Below, in pieces: positions 34,503 to 42,762 of a stretch of DNA of 64,000 bases. Origin of the DNA: Evansella clarkii (GTDB lineage Bacteria > Bacillota > Bacilli > Bacillales > Salisediminibacteriaceae); NCBI RefSeq assembly GCF_002019695.1, contig NZ_KV917376.1:4964764-5028763 (forward strand). The letters run 5' to 3'. The notes beneath the pieces were generated by a model. It searched no databases. It was given only the letters and a program-made list of their open reading frames with translations, and was not told where the DNA came from. Position 1 is the first letter of the stretch. Each line of letters opens with the position of its first letter. Made by a program: the position numbers and the translations under genes.

Positions 34503-34829
34503 TCAGATAAAGGTACTTTGAAAATGATTTAGCATAACAATCAAAATGAGCTTCTGTTTAGTTATCGTGGAATCATATAGTTTTAGTGTTATTTCAGGGT
34601 GGCCGAAAGAATCAGCTGCAAAGGAAAATAAATTTAAAAACCATACTGTCTTGCTGTCATCCTTTGAGGATAAATATCTGCTTTCCTCAGTCCCGATGAA
34701 AGCTTTTTCTTTTTCAAGCTGGATGGAAGCTGAGTACTTTTCTTTAGTTTGCTCTGAAGCAGATATATCAATCACGTCAGGCAGGCATAATATAATTATC
34801 AGGTTTAATAGAAGAAGCCTGTTTAACAC
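34503..34829 (-). CDS. Small exported protein of unknown function
   Basis: About 108 residues. The N terminus (VLNRLLLLNLIIILCLPDVIDISASEQ) is a signal peptide or single membrane anchor with likely cleavage after ISASE or nearby; the rest is a Lys/Ser-rich domain with no motif I know. I start at GTG 34829 because GGAGAGG lies 6 nt upstream; the frame continues seven codons further back without a better site. Together with the 42-residue ORF downstream it may form a short leftward unit. Confidence 0.5.
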   Translation of the reverse strand: MLNRLLLLNLIIILCLPDVIDISASEQTKEKYSASIQLEKEKAFIGTEESRYLSSKDDSKTVWFLNLFSFAADSFGHPEITLKLYDSTITKQKLILIVMLNHFQSTFI

Positions 34830-34920
34830 GACAACCTCTCCATTCATCATTCATTAATTAACTTATTCTAATCTATTTTCAACTTTTTTTGAAGGGTAAA
34901 ATAATACTTAAAAATAATAA

Positions 34921-34945
34921 CTCCCAGTTACCGTGTACCTGGGAG
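34921..34945 (-). terminator. Terminator of the antiporter gene
   Basis: CTCCCAGTTAC / GTACCTGGGAG, 11 bp with one G-T pair, 5 nt past the antiporter stop; the leftward strand continues into TTATTATTTTT. Confidence 0.7.
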
Positions 34946-34949
34946 ATTT

Positions 34950-36149
34950 TTAGTCCTTGCTATTGACTTTAAGTTTCTCAGCTGCAAAGGAAATCGTGCT
35001 TCCCTGGACAACCGCCGAAATTATAACGATAAAAAACACAATATTGAAATATGCTTCGCTTCGATCTATCCCTGCCAGCATTGGAAACATGGCGAGTATA
35101 ATTGGAGCAGCACCTCTTAACCCGGCCCATGAGAGAAAAAGCTTTTCCCTGATATTAAAGCTTGTAAAAAATGTACAAAGCAGCACAGCAGCTGGTCTTG
35201 CAATAAACATCAATATCACTGCCAGTAATATCCCCTGAATAATTATATTCAGGCTGAACAGCTCTGAAGGATAAACCATCATTCCCAGAACTACAAACAT
35301 TGTCATCTGCATAGTTGAAGCAAACCCTTCGTTGAAATGGTAGATTGGGCTTTCTTTTTTAAGCTTGTTGTTTCCAATTATAACCGCCGCCACATAAACA
35401 GCTAAAAAGCCGCTCGCTCCTATTAATGAAGTTGTACTGTATATGATAAATGCAACTGATAAAGAAAAGACAGAATACAATGCCCTCTCTTCAAATCTTA
35501 ATCTGTTAATAAATTTAGAGAAGAGAGTCCCTAACGCAAACCCTGCAAGAAGTCCTCCCCCCATTTGCCATACAAAATTCCCAGCCATTAAAAGATAGTT
35601 CTGGTCAGGCTGCTGAACAAGAGTGACTGCAGAAACAGTGAGAAATACAGCCATAGGGTCGTTATACCCTGACTCAGCCTCAATTGTTTTACTCAGTCGT
35701 GGCGGGAGCTTTTTGTTCTTTAAGTTTGCAAAAACTGCTGCAGCATCAGTGGAACCAATCAAAGCTCCTAAAAGGAGTGCTTCCAGAAGGGAAAGGTCCA
35801 GTATAAGCAAAGCCAGCAACCCAAAAAAAACCGAAGTGAACAAGACTCCACCGGTAGCTAACGTGGTTGCCGGCCCAATCACCGGCTTTAAATCACGCCA
35901 CTTTGTACTAAGACCTCCTTCAAAAAGGATTACGACTAAGGCAAAGATGCCGATAAAACTGCCCCATTCAATGCTGTAATCTTCCAGTAAAGCAAGACCT
36001 TCTTCCCCAATCAGCATCCCTATGAATATAAAAAATATCAACGATGGAACCTGGAACCTCTGAGAAACTTTTGAGATTATAACGCCTGTGATTAATATTG
36101 CCGCAATCATCAACAGGATATAGTCAATTTTAAATAATTGTTCCTCCAT
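34950..36149 (-). CDS. CPA1-type cation/proton antiporter (NhaP/CvrA-like)
   Basis: A 399-residue polytopic protein with about twelve membrane helices and the CPA1 signatures VILFEGGLSTKW, GSTDAAAVFANL and ESGYNDPMAV, where the Asp residues bind the cation or proton. It lacks the C-terminal TrkA-C (RCK) domain of NhaP2/CvrA, so it is the short form. It exchanges Na+ or K+ for protons; which ion cannot be read from sequence. GGGAG precedes the ATG by 9 nt. Such antiporters matter for pH and salt homeostasis, in line with a salt- or alkali-adapted host. Confidence 0.88.
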   Translation of the reverse strand: MEEQLFKIDYILLMIAAILITGVIISKVSQRFQVPSLIFFIFIGMLIGEEGLALLEDYSIEWGSFIGIFALVVILFEGGLSTKWRDLKPVIGPATTLATGGVLFTSVFFGLLALLILDLSLLEALLLGALIGSTDAAAVFANLKNKKLPPRLSKTIEAESGYNDPMAVFLTVSAVTLVQQPDQNYLLMAGNFVWQMGGGLLAGFALGTLFSKFINRLRFEERALYSVFSLSVAFIIYSTTSLIGASGFLAVYVAAVIIGNNKLKKESPIYHFNEGFASTMQMTMFVVLGMMVYPSELFSLNIIIQGILLAVILMFIARPAAVLLCTFFTSFNIREKLFLSWAGLRGAAPIILAMFPMLAGIDRSEAYFNIVFFIVIISAVVQGSTISFAAEKLKVNSKD

Positions 36150-36592
36150 AATTTTCGACTCCCGTGTATTCTTCTCTGTAACCCCCCGCTTACCTTAATA
36201 GACAACTAACTCTGTTTAAAACTCCCCATAAGAAAGGGTAGAATAGATTAATTAGTATTGAATTAGTAAAAATTAGTAAATTGTATTATGTAATTCCCTT
36301 ATCGCTCGATTATAATCATTTTCAATTAACTCCATTTGAGTATCAATATAAGAATGATTAATCGTTAGAATGAGGTAATATGGAGGAGTGAATAAATTCC
36401 AGGTTTTACAATAAAAAAAACAGGGGATTAAGTAAAAAAGTTCTTCCATACGAAAGATAAATGATTTAAAGTGGTGTTATAAAGAGATATAAATACTATA
36501 ACTTATTATAATCATTTGTTAAGGAAGAATATCGCTTAATAACGTTTATTACAATGAAATTTAAAAAACACTAAACAAAGGAGGTATTTAAA
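36150..36592. other. 443-nt AT-rich intergenic region
   Basis: Between the leftward antiporter gene and a rightward 22-residue ORF. Apart from the three phased AATTAGTA repeats at 36250-36278 and the GGAGGT site of the small ORF I find no ORF, terminator or known regulatory motif. Confidence 0.5.
36250..36278. repeat. Three phased AATTAGTA direct repeats
   Basis: AATTAGTA at 36250, 36261 and 36271, 11 and 10 bp apart, that is on one face of the helix. They lie 101 nt upstream of the antiporter start, a plausible place for a regulator to bind. Confidence 0.45.
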
Positions 36593-36661
36593 ATGAAAGG
36601 GACAATCTTCGGATTTGGCTTTGTATTTTTCTTTGCAATTATCGGACATTTCTTCGTTTGA
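36593..36661 (+). CDS. Very small hydrophobic protein, 22 residues
   Basis: ATG to TGA with AAAGGAGGT 7 nt upstream, an ideal ribosome binding site. The peptide starts MKGTIFGFGFVFFFAII and ends HFFV, Gly/Phe-rich and wholly hydrophobic. An AAGCCAT/ATGGCTT hairpin with eight T starts one nt after the stop. The complete set of signals makes a true gene likely. It resembles tiny Gly/Phe-rich membrane peptides of Bacillaceae (the YjcZ/sporulation-type class) only in general character; I cannot name it. Confidence 0.6.
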   Translation: MKGTIFGFGFVFFFAIIGHFFV

Positions 36662-36688
36662 AAGCCATTTCTATGGCTTATTTTTTTT
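36662..36688 (+). terminator. Terminator of the 22-residue gene
   Basis: AAGCCAT / ATGGCTT with a TTCT loop, then A and eight T, right after the stop codon. Confidence 0.85.
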
Positions 36689-36795
36689 GCCATAAATCAT
36701 CACCACAACTCCTTCGGCTGGGAATTCCCCAATTAACCTGCTATAATAAAGAAATAAATTAAGCAATATAAAAGCCTGAAAGGTAGTGTAATACA

Positions 36796-36993
36796 ATGGT
36801 TTCACTTGAATTTCCTGATAACCCCTGGATAATGATATATACTTTCTCTCTACTCATTATTATTATTCTTGTTTCTTCTTTTCTTGTCAGAAAATTACTG
36901 AAGCAAGGTGAGAAAGCTGAACAGGAACAAAGAGAAATAGAAGAGAAAATGGCCAAGTATAATAAGTCGGAGGATAGTTCCTCCCATAAGTAA
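36796..36993 (+). CDS. Small membrane protein with coiled-coil tail, 65 residues
   Basis: One membrane helix (about residues 12-32, IMIYTFSLLIIIILVSSFLV) followed by a charged, probably helical tail (RKLLKQGEKAEQEQREIEEKM) and a Ser/Lys end. GAAAGGTAG upstream is a weak ribosome binding site about 14 nt away. No family recognised. A terminator follows at 37068. Confidence 0.55.
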   Translation: MVSLEFPDNPWIMIYTFSLLIIIILVSSFLVRKLLKQGEKAEQEQREIEEKMAKYNKSEDSSSHK

Positions 36994-37067
36994 ATTGCAT
37001 TAGCATGGTCCAGCGGAAATGACAGGATAACTCTGCATTTCAATATGTAAACTGTAACCGCTAAAAG

Positions 37068-37093
37068 AAGAGCGTCCATCAGACGCTCTTTTT
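37068..37093 (+). terminator. Terminator before the PAP2 gene
   Basis: AAGAGCGTC / GACGCTCTT with a 5-nt loop followed by TTTATT. Confidence 0.85.
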
Positions 37094-37145
37094 ATTATCA
37101 TATTATATATTCTATACATAAAATGCTTTGAAAGTAGTGAGTTTT

Positions 37146-37814
37146 ATGAAAAATCGTTTTTTGCTTACAGCGCTTGTAATATCATTAATCATTTTTATAA
37201 TAAGCTCTTTTTATTCAGTGTACAGAACAGACACCCTATTTGATACACTGATTATTGATTGGGTGAACCAGACAATAAGTCCAGCAGGAATAGTCTTCAT
37301 GGAAGCTATCACCTTTATGGGATCAGGTGAGATAATATTAGTGCTCACTTTTCTGGTTGCAGTTATACTCTTTTTGAAGAAACGGATTTATATGGCTCTT
37401 CTGTTGCTTTTTACAACCTTTGGGGGCATGGCTCTGAATCTGGCTCTTAAATTGGCTTTCCAGCGTGAGAGACCTGGAGAAATGAGTTATATTGAAGTAT
37501 TCGGCTATTCCATTGAACTGGCTTCATACAGCTTTCCAAGCGGGCATACAATGCGTTCTGTCATTCTGTTTGCATTTTTAATTTATTTGGGCTGGTTATT
37601 CATTTTTTCCCCTTTAATGAAAACATTTGCCTATACCGGAAGTATAGTTATGATTATACTAGTTGGCGCCAGCCGTATTATAGTAGGTGCACACTTCCCT
37701 ACAGACGTAATAGCTGCTGTCAGTGTTTCGTTCGTTTGGGTTTGTTTTTCAGTCTTTATCTTCCCTAAACTGTTAAGTATCAGCAATTATACGAAGAGAC
37801 TGGCAGATAAGTAA
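37146..37814 (+). CDS. PAP2-family membrane phosphatase
   Basis: A 222-residue lipid phosphatase with about six membrane helices. The three PAP2 motifs are in order: KLAFQRERP (motif 1), SFPSGHTM (motif 2) and SRIIVGAHFPTD (motif 3), holding the catalytic His pair and Arg. The family acts on phosphatidate, phosphatidylglycerophosphate or undecaprenyl pyrophosphate. I start at ATG 37146 (GTAGTGAG upstream); a TTG 18 nt earlier would add six residues. The pgeF gene follows 39 nt later in the same direction, so both may be co-transcribed. Confidence 0.9.
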   Translation: MKNRFLLTALVISLIIFIISSFYSVYRTDTLFDTLIIDWVNQTISPAGIVFMEAITFMGSGEIILVLTFLVAVILFLKKRIYMALLLLFTTFGGMALNLALKLAFQRERPGEMSYIEVFGYSIELASYSFPSGHTMRSVILFAFLIYLGWLFIFSPLMKTFAYTGSIVMIILVGASRIIVGAHFPTDVIAAVSVSFVWVCFSVFIFPKLLSISNYTKRLADK

Positions 37815-37853
37815 TCTTATAATCATAATCTTAATCGTTAAAGGAGAGATATA

Positions 37854-38684
37854 ATGAGCAATACAACTGATGTGTTTAAACAGGAAACCGAGCAGCTTCT
37901 TACACTAAACAGCCTGAAAGAAGCTCCACCTGGGCTTATTGCAGGTTTCACAACAAAAAGAGGGGGTATGAGCAAGGACCCTTTTACTTCCTTTAACCTC
38001 GGCCTCCATGTCAAGGACCTGCATTCATCCGTTATGGATAACAGAAAAAAACTTTCTCAGTTACTTAATTTCTCCCTGGCTTCGTGGGTATGTGCAGAAC
38101 AAGTGCATGGCTCTAAGATTACTAAAGTAGAGAAAGAACATGCAGGACTTGGTACGGAAGAATATAAGGATGGAATAAAAGAAACAGACGGTCTGTATAC
38201 AAAAGATACGGACATTCTGCTGACTCTATGTTATGCAGACTGTGTTCCTTTATTTTTTTACGAAAATGGATCCGGGCTCGTGGGCGCTGCACATGCAGGC
38301 TGGAAAGGGACTGTGAAGGATATAGCGGGAAAAATGGTACGGACCTGGGAAAAAGATGAAGGAATTAACCGTGAACGCATTCATGCTGTAATTGGCCCCT
38401 CCATTGGTTCCTGTTGTTATGTTGTTGACGAATATGTCATTGCGTATGTTGATAAGGCCCTCCATACAAATTCGTCTAAGCCTTATAAACAGATTAGCGA
38501 AGGACAGTACAGCCTGGATTTAAAGGAACTTAACAAAAAACTGCTGCTGCAGGCAGGTGTGAAAGAAGAGAATATTCAAGTATCCGGCTTCTGCACAAGC
38601 TGTGAGGAGGAATTATTCTTTTCCCACCGAAGGGATATGGGGCAGACAGGGCGTATGCTCAGCTTTATTGGACGGAGAAGCTGA
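37854..38684 (+). CDS. pgeF: Peptidoglycan editing factor PgeF (laccase-domain, YlmD-like)
   Basis: A 276-residue cytosolic protein of the multicopper-polyphenol-oxidase-like (DUF152) family. The single metal site is formed by the conserved His and Cys in CAEQVHGSKI, CYADCVPLFF and AAHAGWKGT. In E. coli PgeF prevents misincorporation of L-Ser in the murein peptide; purine nucleoside phosphorylase activity is reported for relatives. In B. subtilis ylmD lies near the division cluster, but here it follows a PAP2 gene. AAAGGAGAG precedes the ATG. Confidence 0.9.
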   Translation: MSNTTDVFKQETEQLLTLNSLKEAPPGLIAGFTTKRGGMSKDPFTSFNLGLHVKDLHSSVMDNRKKLSQLLNFSLASWVCAEQVHGSKITKVEKEHAGLGTEEYKDGIKETDGLYTKDTDILLTLCYADCVPLFFYENGSGLVGAAHAGWKGTVKDIAGKMVRTWEKDEGINRERIHAVIGPSIGSCCYVVDEYVIAYVDKALHTNSSKPYKQISEGQYSLDLKELNKKLLLQAGVKEENIQVSGFCTSCEEELFFSHRRDMGQTGRMLSFIGRRS

Positions 38685-38859
38685 CTCGGTTTATCAAAAT
38701 AGCAATATTTTTGTCAGCTGATTCCGGCCTGAATATTATGAGTATATCTTTGGCTTTCCTGACAGCCATTTTGATATGATATATCTGTACAAATAGTTAG
38801 ATAATTTGACAAGAATGCTCTGTCAACAAGGGGCATATTTGCAGTCAGGAGGCTAAGTT

Positions 38860-39426
38860 ATGTACGATATTGCTGTAATTGGGGCTGGGCCGGCTGGAGC
38901 CAGTGCTGCTTTGTTTGCTGCAAAAGCAGGTAAAGAAACATTATTAATCGATAACGATAAGAGTATGACAAAAAAAGCATGGATCGAAAATCATTACGGT
39001 GTTTCTGAAATTGCAGGCCCTGATTTAATTGAAACTGGAAAGAAACAAGCTGCAAAGTTTGGAGCAAAGTTGATTTCTGATCAGGCAGTAAATCTTCTCC
39101 CTGTTGAAGATGGTATTAAAATTGAGATGGAAGGCGAAAGTGCAGAAGCAAAACATGTAATTATCGCTTCTGGAGTTTCTGTAGCCCTCGGAGAAAAGGC
39201 AGGGATAAATACGAAACCTGGCACAGAGCCTCGCATTAAGACAGTCATTGAAGCTGATGGCGACGGAAGGACTAACCTTGACCGAATCTGGGCCGCCGGT
39301 ACTGCTGCTGGCGTAAGCGTTCATACGATTATAACAGCCGGACACGGAGCTGCAGTTGCTATTAATGTTATTAGTGAGTTAAATGGAGAGCGGTACGTGG
39401 ACCATGACTTATTAAAAAACGGATAA
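38860..39426 (+). CDS. FAD-dependent oxidoreductase reduced to the FAD domain
   Basis: A 188-residue protein that aligns with thioredoxin reductase at both ends only. Residues 1-110 have the FAD motif IGAGPAGASAALFAAKAG, GPDLIETGKKQAAKFGA and HVIIASG; residues about 145-175 have the second FAD contact (LDRIWAAGTAAG...AGHGAAVAI). The central NADPH-binding domain with the redox-active CxxC, about 120 residues, is absent, and there is no frameshift or stop, so this is a compact gene rather than debris. How it would be reduced is unclear. AGGAGGCTAAGTT precedes the ATG. It stands alone. Confidence 0.78.
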   Translation: MYDIAVIGAGPAGASAALFAAKAGKETLLIDNDKSMTKKAWIENHYGVSEIAGPDLIETGKKQAAKFGAKLISDQAVNLLPVEDGIKIEMEGESAEAKHVIIASGVSVALGEKAGINTKPGTEPRIKTVIEADGDGRTNLDRIWAAGTAAGVSVHTIITAGHGAAVAINVISELNGERYVDHDLLKNG

Positions 39427-39431
39427 TTTAA

Positions 39432-39535
39432 AGAAAAGCGCAAGCGCCTTCCTCTTCGAGCATCGCTTCGATGGGCATCCCTCTAGACAACTCGAAGCAT
39501 ACTCGCGATGAAAACGCTCATCGCTGGAGCTGGAC
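39432..39535. repeat. GAAAAGCGCAAGCG...TGGAGCTGGACAA intergenic repeat
   Basis: Begins GAAAAGCGCAAGCGCC and ends GCTGGAGCTGGACAA, with about 75 nt in between that fold back on themselves (CATCGC/GCGATG-type pairs). A short copy without the middle lies at 53994. I recall this pair of end sequences as a frequent intergenic repeat in Bacillus-type genomes. Confidence 0.6.
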
Positions 39536-39571
39536 AATTTTTTTGGAAATTTATACTTCCTAATTTTTACG

Positions 39572-39598
39572 AAAAAGGACCTGAATCAGGTCCTTTTT
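39572..39598. terminator. Bidirectional terminator
   Basis: AAAAAGGACCTGA / TCAGGTCCTTTTT, nearly perfect palindrome between the convergent FAD-protein and ktrC-like genes. Confidence 0.85.
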
Positions 39599-40254
39599 TA
39601 CATAGCATTATCTTCAAATCTTTTAATATCCTTGTTATGGCCAATAACGATTAACAGGTCGTTTTTCATAATCTGGTAATCAGGCTCCGGAGAGATATTA
39701 ATTTCTTCTCCCTTTTTTATTGCAAGAACAGTAACCCCATATCTAGCTCTGATATCAAGCTGAATCAGTGTCTTTCCTTCCAGCAGGTCGGTAGCAATAA
39801 GCTCAACAATACTGTACTCTTCGGACAGCTCAATGAAATCAATGACTTTCTCATCAGACATTTGCTGCGCTACCCTTCTGCCCATGTCTTTTTCAGGATG
39901 TACAACCTGATCTGCCCCGATCTTAACAAGTACTTTATGGTGGTAATCATTCTTTGCCTTTACCCATACATTCTTAATTTTGAGTTCTTTTAGAAGCAAT
40001 GTAGTTAATATGCTCGCCTGAAGATCGTCACCAATTGCAACGATCACATAGTCAAAATTACGAATTCCAAGTGAACGCAGAACAGATTCGTCCGTTGTAT
40101 CCGCCACAACAGCGTGAGTGGCGATATTCGCATAATCATTTACTTTATGTTCATCCATATCTATAACAAGTACTTCATGACCTTGTCTTACAAGCTCTCT
40201 GCAGACACTCCCTCCAAATCGGCCAAGCCCTATTACGGCAAATTGCTTTTTCAT
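39598..40254 (-). CDS. ktrC: KtrC/KtrA-type potassium channel regulatory subunit
   Basis: A 218-residue cytosolic RCK protein that gates a Ktr potassium uptake channel. RCK_N spans about 1-135 with the nucleotide loop GLGRFGGSV from residue 9 and Asp31 closing the second strand (LVIDMDEHKVN); RCK_C spans about 136-218 and binds c-di-AMP in the B. subtilis homologues. No ktrB or ktrD is adjacent, which is the arrangement of ktrC rather than ktrA, so the symbol is a best guess. I start at ATG 40254 with GGGAG 8 nt upstream; a GTG two codons earlier is less likely. Confidence 0.88.
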   Translation of the reverse strand: MKKQFAVIGLGRFGGSVCRELVRQGHEVLVIDMDEHKVNDYANIATHAVVADTTDESVLRSLGIRNFDYVIVAIGDDLQASILTTLLLKELKIKNVWVKAKNDYHHKVLVKIGADQVVHPEKDMGRRVAQQMSDEKVIDFIELSEEYSIVELIATDLLEGKTLIQLDIRARYGVTVLAIKKGEEINISPEPDYQIMKNDLLIVIGHNKDIKRFEDNAM

Positions 40255-40295
40255 AAACACATCTCCCAGACTAAATTGTTTAAAAATCCCTTTTA

Positions 40296-40324
40296 AAAAT
40301 AACCGACTGGCGCTTTTCTGTCAA
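40296..40324 (-). promoter_or_regulatory. Sigma-A promoter of the ktrC-like gene
   Basis: Leftward TTGACA (40324-40319), 17-nt spacer and TATTTT (40301-40296), about 42 nt before the start codon. Confidence 0.7.
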
Positions 40325-40385
40325 CGTTTGTAATGACAAGAGGCTGCAGCGTGACCATTTCATAACCGTCCCCGCTTCTAAAACA

Positions 40386-40419
40386 AAAGATACTCTGCTA
40401 TGACCTGCAGAGTATCTTT
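40386..40419 (-). terminator. Terminator of ppaC
   Basis: AAAGATACTCTGC / GCAGAGTATCTTT, a 13-bp perfect stem 11 nt past the ppaC stop. Confidence 0.8.
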
Positions 40420-40429
40420 CGTCTAATGA

Positions 40430-41356
40430 TTAAAATTGTTTATTTAAAACAGGAACAATTTGTTTCTTTCGGGACACAACGCCCTTTAAAAGAGCCATGT
40501 TATTCTCAAGGCTAACCTGGAAACTCTTTTCTACGGATTCAGACTTCTCTCCCAGAGCTAAAACTTTTGAATCGTTGTCTAAAATGTCGGTGACCACGAA
40601 CAGAAATAAATCCAGATTTTTCTCCTTTATTACTTTGGAGATTTCATCTTCAAGCTCCTGCTGTCTGTCCAGTACTTCGTTCACATCTACAGTATTTACC
40701 TGAGCGATCTCCACCTTGCTTTCGCCCATGCTGAATTCTTTAGCATCAATAGAAATGAGCTGGCTGACAGACTTACCGCTAACGTCAGCTCCTGCTTTAA
40801 GCATTTCAAGTCCATATTTTTCACTATCCACACCGGCGATCTCAGCCAGCTTTTCAGCTACTTTAACATCTTCTTCCGTACAAGTAGGCGATTTAAATAA
40901 TAATGAATCTGAGATAATCGCAGAAAGCATTAATCCTGCTGTTTCCCTGGATATTTCTACATCGTTTTCCCTGAAGAGCTTATACAGAATAGTCGCAGTA
41001 CACCCTACAGGTTCTGCACGGTAGTATAAAGGATCCTTCGTTTCAAAGTTTGAAATACGATGATGGTCAATTACTTCAATTACCTGTACATCATCAATAT
41101 CGTCTGCGCTCTGCTGGCGCTCGTTATGATCTACTAGTATCACCTTCTCAGCATCCTGAGAAGCCTTCTCAATATAACGTGGTGCTTCCGCATTAAAATA
41201 ACTAAGTGCGTATTGTGTCTCTTCATTTACTTCTCCAAGTCTCACCGCTTCAACATTCCATCCTGACTTAGACTTCAACTCAGCGTATGCAAGAGCGGAA
41301 CAAATTGAGTCAGTGTCAGGATTTTTGTGTCCAAAAATAAGTATCTTGTTATCCAT
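40430..41356 (-). CDS. ppaC: Manganese-dependent inorganic pyrophosphatase
   Basis: A 308-residue family II pyrophosphatase (DHH superfamily) that hydrolyses PPi and pulls biosynthetic reactions forward. Metal ligands are all visible: His10, Asp14 and Asp16 in GHKNPDTDS, Asp76 in LVDHNE, His98 in IDHHRI and the Asp of IISDSL. The C-terminal SRKKQIVP is the substrate-binding DHHA2 motif. No CBS domains are inserted. GAAGGAGTG precedes the ATG. The gene is a single unit with its own terminator. Confidence 0.96.
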   Translation of the reverse strand: MDNKILIFGHKNPDTDSICSALAYAELKSKSGWNVEAVRLGEVNEETQYALSYFNAEAPRYIEKASQDAEKVILVDHNERQQSADDIDDVQVIEVIDHHRISNFETKDPLYYRAEPVGCTATILYKLFRENDVEISRETAGLMLSAIISDSLLFKSPTCTEEDVKVAEKLAEIAGVDSEKYGLEMLKAGADVSGKSVSQLISIDAKEFSMGESKVEIAQVNTVDVNEVLDRQQELEDEISKVIKEKNLDLFLFVVTDILDNDSKVLALGEKSESVEKSFQVSLENNMALLKGVVSRKKQIVPVLNKQF

Positions 41357-41467
41357 ATTTTCACTCCTTCTTTATAAGTTCTACCATGACAGATCAAATA
41401 ATTCAATATGAAGCTGCATGTTTCACAAGAACAATTCACAACAGCTAATACTTACAGCCGCAGAATG

Positions 41468-41503
41468 AAAAGTAACAGTCTCCCTGAGAAGCCTGTTACT
41501 TTT
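41468..41503 (-). terminator. Hairpin after the second RsbR-type gene
   Basis: AAAAGTAACAG / CTGTTACTTTT stem 35 nt past the stop of the leftward gene; U-rich arm end, but the U tract is only the stem. Confidence 0.6.
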
Positions 41504-41537
41504 TTAAACATATAACAAAACTATATAATAATAACAT

Positions 41538-42368
41538 TTAATGAACGATCAGATAATCTCTCAATGTCTGCTGCAAGGTTCCTCTCGTTTCAGCCTTCTG
41601 TTCAAAAGAAACTCCTGCATGTATTACCTTTCTGACAAAATCAGGACGGAGCCCGGTTATTTCAGACTTACAGCCCATCAAAGCAATACCTTCAATAATT
41701 CTGAACAGCCTTGTAACAACCTCAGCCTCCATGTCACTGACACCAGAAAGATCCATAATAAGAGTTTCTACATGAGTCCTGTCAATCTCGTGAAGTACTT
41801 TTTCTTCAATAACAGACAACCGCTGATCATCAATATCTCCAATTAGCGGAAGAACACTAATATGTTCATTAATCGGAATAATCGGAACCGAAAGATTCTC
41901 TACCAGTTTTTTCTGTTCCTCAATTAGCGCATCCTTGTAGGCTGAATATCTGACAAAAAAGGTGTTAATAAATTCATCGATAAGTTCGTTAATTTTACCC
42001 TCGAGAATATAAATGTCATCTTTGCTGTCCGTAAGGCTGCTGGCAGCGTCATATTCTCTCAGAAATTTCCACAAAGTTCTCCGGATTGCCTGAATCCATT
42101 CAAGTTTAAAGGACAACGTCATTGAATATTTAGCCCAGATGACACCTTCCTGTGCTGCAAAGTCTCTAACCTGCTCCTTTTTCTGCTCTACCACATACAA
42201 AACCAGACGATGGGCATTTTCAAGGAGGTTTATATTAGCGATTTCCTGGAACTCAACAATTTTGTGTCTTACGTTAACTGCTTCCTCCAGCAGCGCCTCT
42301 TCAAAGCTAGCTCTGTTTGCGAACAAATAATCATTTATACTCTGCTCTTTTTCGAAGATCCCGCCCAC
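41538..42368 (-). CDS. RsbR-type STAS-domain stress protein
   Basis: A 276-residue RsbR paralogue. The N-terminal half is an all-helical, globin-like sensor module (about 1-150); the STAS domain follows from about 165 with SVPIIPINEHISVLPLIGD, then LIMDLSGVSDMEAEV and SEITGLRPDFVRKVI, where stressosome paralogues carry their phosphorylation sites. At the VDT-type site this protein reads SDMEAE, lacking the usual Thr/Ser at that point. I start at GTG 42368 with AGGGAG 8 nt upstream; a GTG three codons earlier overlaps that site. It is followed upstream by another STAS gene in the same direction. Confidence 0.82.
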   Translation of the reverse strand: MGGIFEKEQSINDYLFANRASFEEALLEEAVNVRHKIVEFQEIANINLLENAHRLVLYVVEQKKEQVRDFAAQEGVIWAKYSMTLSFKLEWIQAIRRTLWKFLREYDAASSLTDSKDDIYILEGKINELIDEFINTFFVRYSAYKDALIEEQKKLVENLSVPIIPINEHISVLPLIGDIDDQRLSVIEEKVLHEIDRTHVETLIMDLSGVSDMEAEVVTRLFRIIEGIALMGCKSEITGLRPDFVRKVIHAGVSFEQKAETRGTLQQTLRDYLIVH

Positions 42369-42588
42369 TTGAATCACTCCCTAATAGATGTAGTTTGAAA
42401 CCTATCCATAGATATGGTTACAGTTTCCTTAAAATCGAACTGAATGTCAAACGTTTAGAATAGTCAGTCATAATTTTTTTAATTGTCATCAGCCTGTGTT
42501 ATATCATACAACACTTTTTATTATATTAAAAAAGTATTAATGTCTCGTCACACATCTGGCTGGTTTTTTTCTCAAGGTTCAAAGTGCA

Positions 42589-42728
42589 GAAAAGAAAACT
42601 CGCCGATTGGCGAGCCTAAGGTGATGACAGAGGCGTAGTTGCACTTACGCTTTAGCCTCCTTAAAAATATTCCCTAGGTCGAATCACCTTCACCGCAAAA
42701 ATTTTATGCTTTTTTAAAGTAAAAAAAG
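42589..42728. repeat. 133-bp hairpin-bearing dispersed repeat, copy 1
   Basis: Starts AAAGAAAACTCGCC; CTCGCC-GATT-GGCGAG forms a tight hairpin; then GACAGAGGCGTAGTTGCACTTA and, after a variable middle, TCGAATCA, AAAATTTTAT and a T/A-rich end. The second copy is at 55190. No ORF, no clear terminal inverted repeats; short A-rich sequences (AAAGAA) flank both copies and could be target duplications. Confidence 0.75.
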
Positions 42729-42730
42729 AA

Positions 42731-42750
42731 AGCCTGATTTCAGACAGGCT
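42731..42750 (-). terminator. Terminator of the V4R-STAS gene
   Basis: Leftward AGCCTG, 8-nt loop, CAGGCT, then TTCTTTTTTT, 13 nt past the stop. Confidence 0.8.
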
Positions 42751-42762
42751 CTCTTAAACGTA

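Noticed and set aside
34546..34857. Rightward ORF opposite the small exported protein
   Set aside because: No signal for translation; the leftward frame has a ribosome binding site and a signal peptide.
42600..42700. Likeness of the 133-bp repeat (GACAGAGGCG, GCCGAA) to the lysine riboswitch core
   Set aside because: The other conserved parts of the L-box, such as the CTGTCA and final GGAG segments, are missing, and neither copy precedes a lysine gene.
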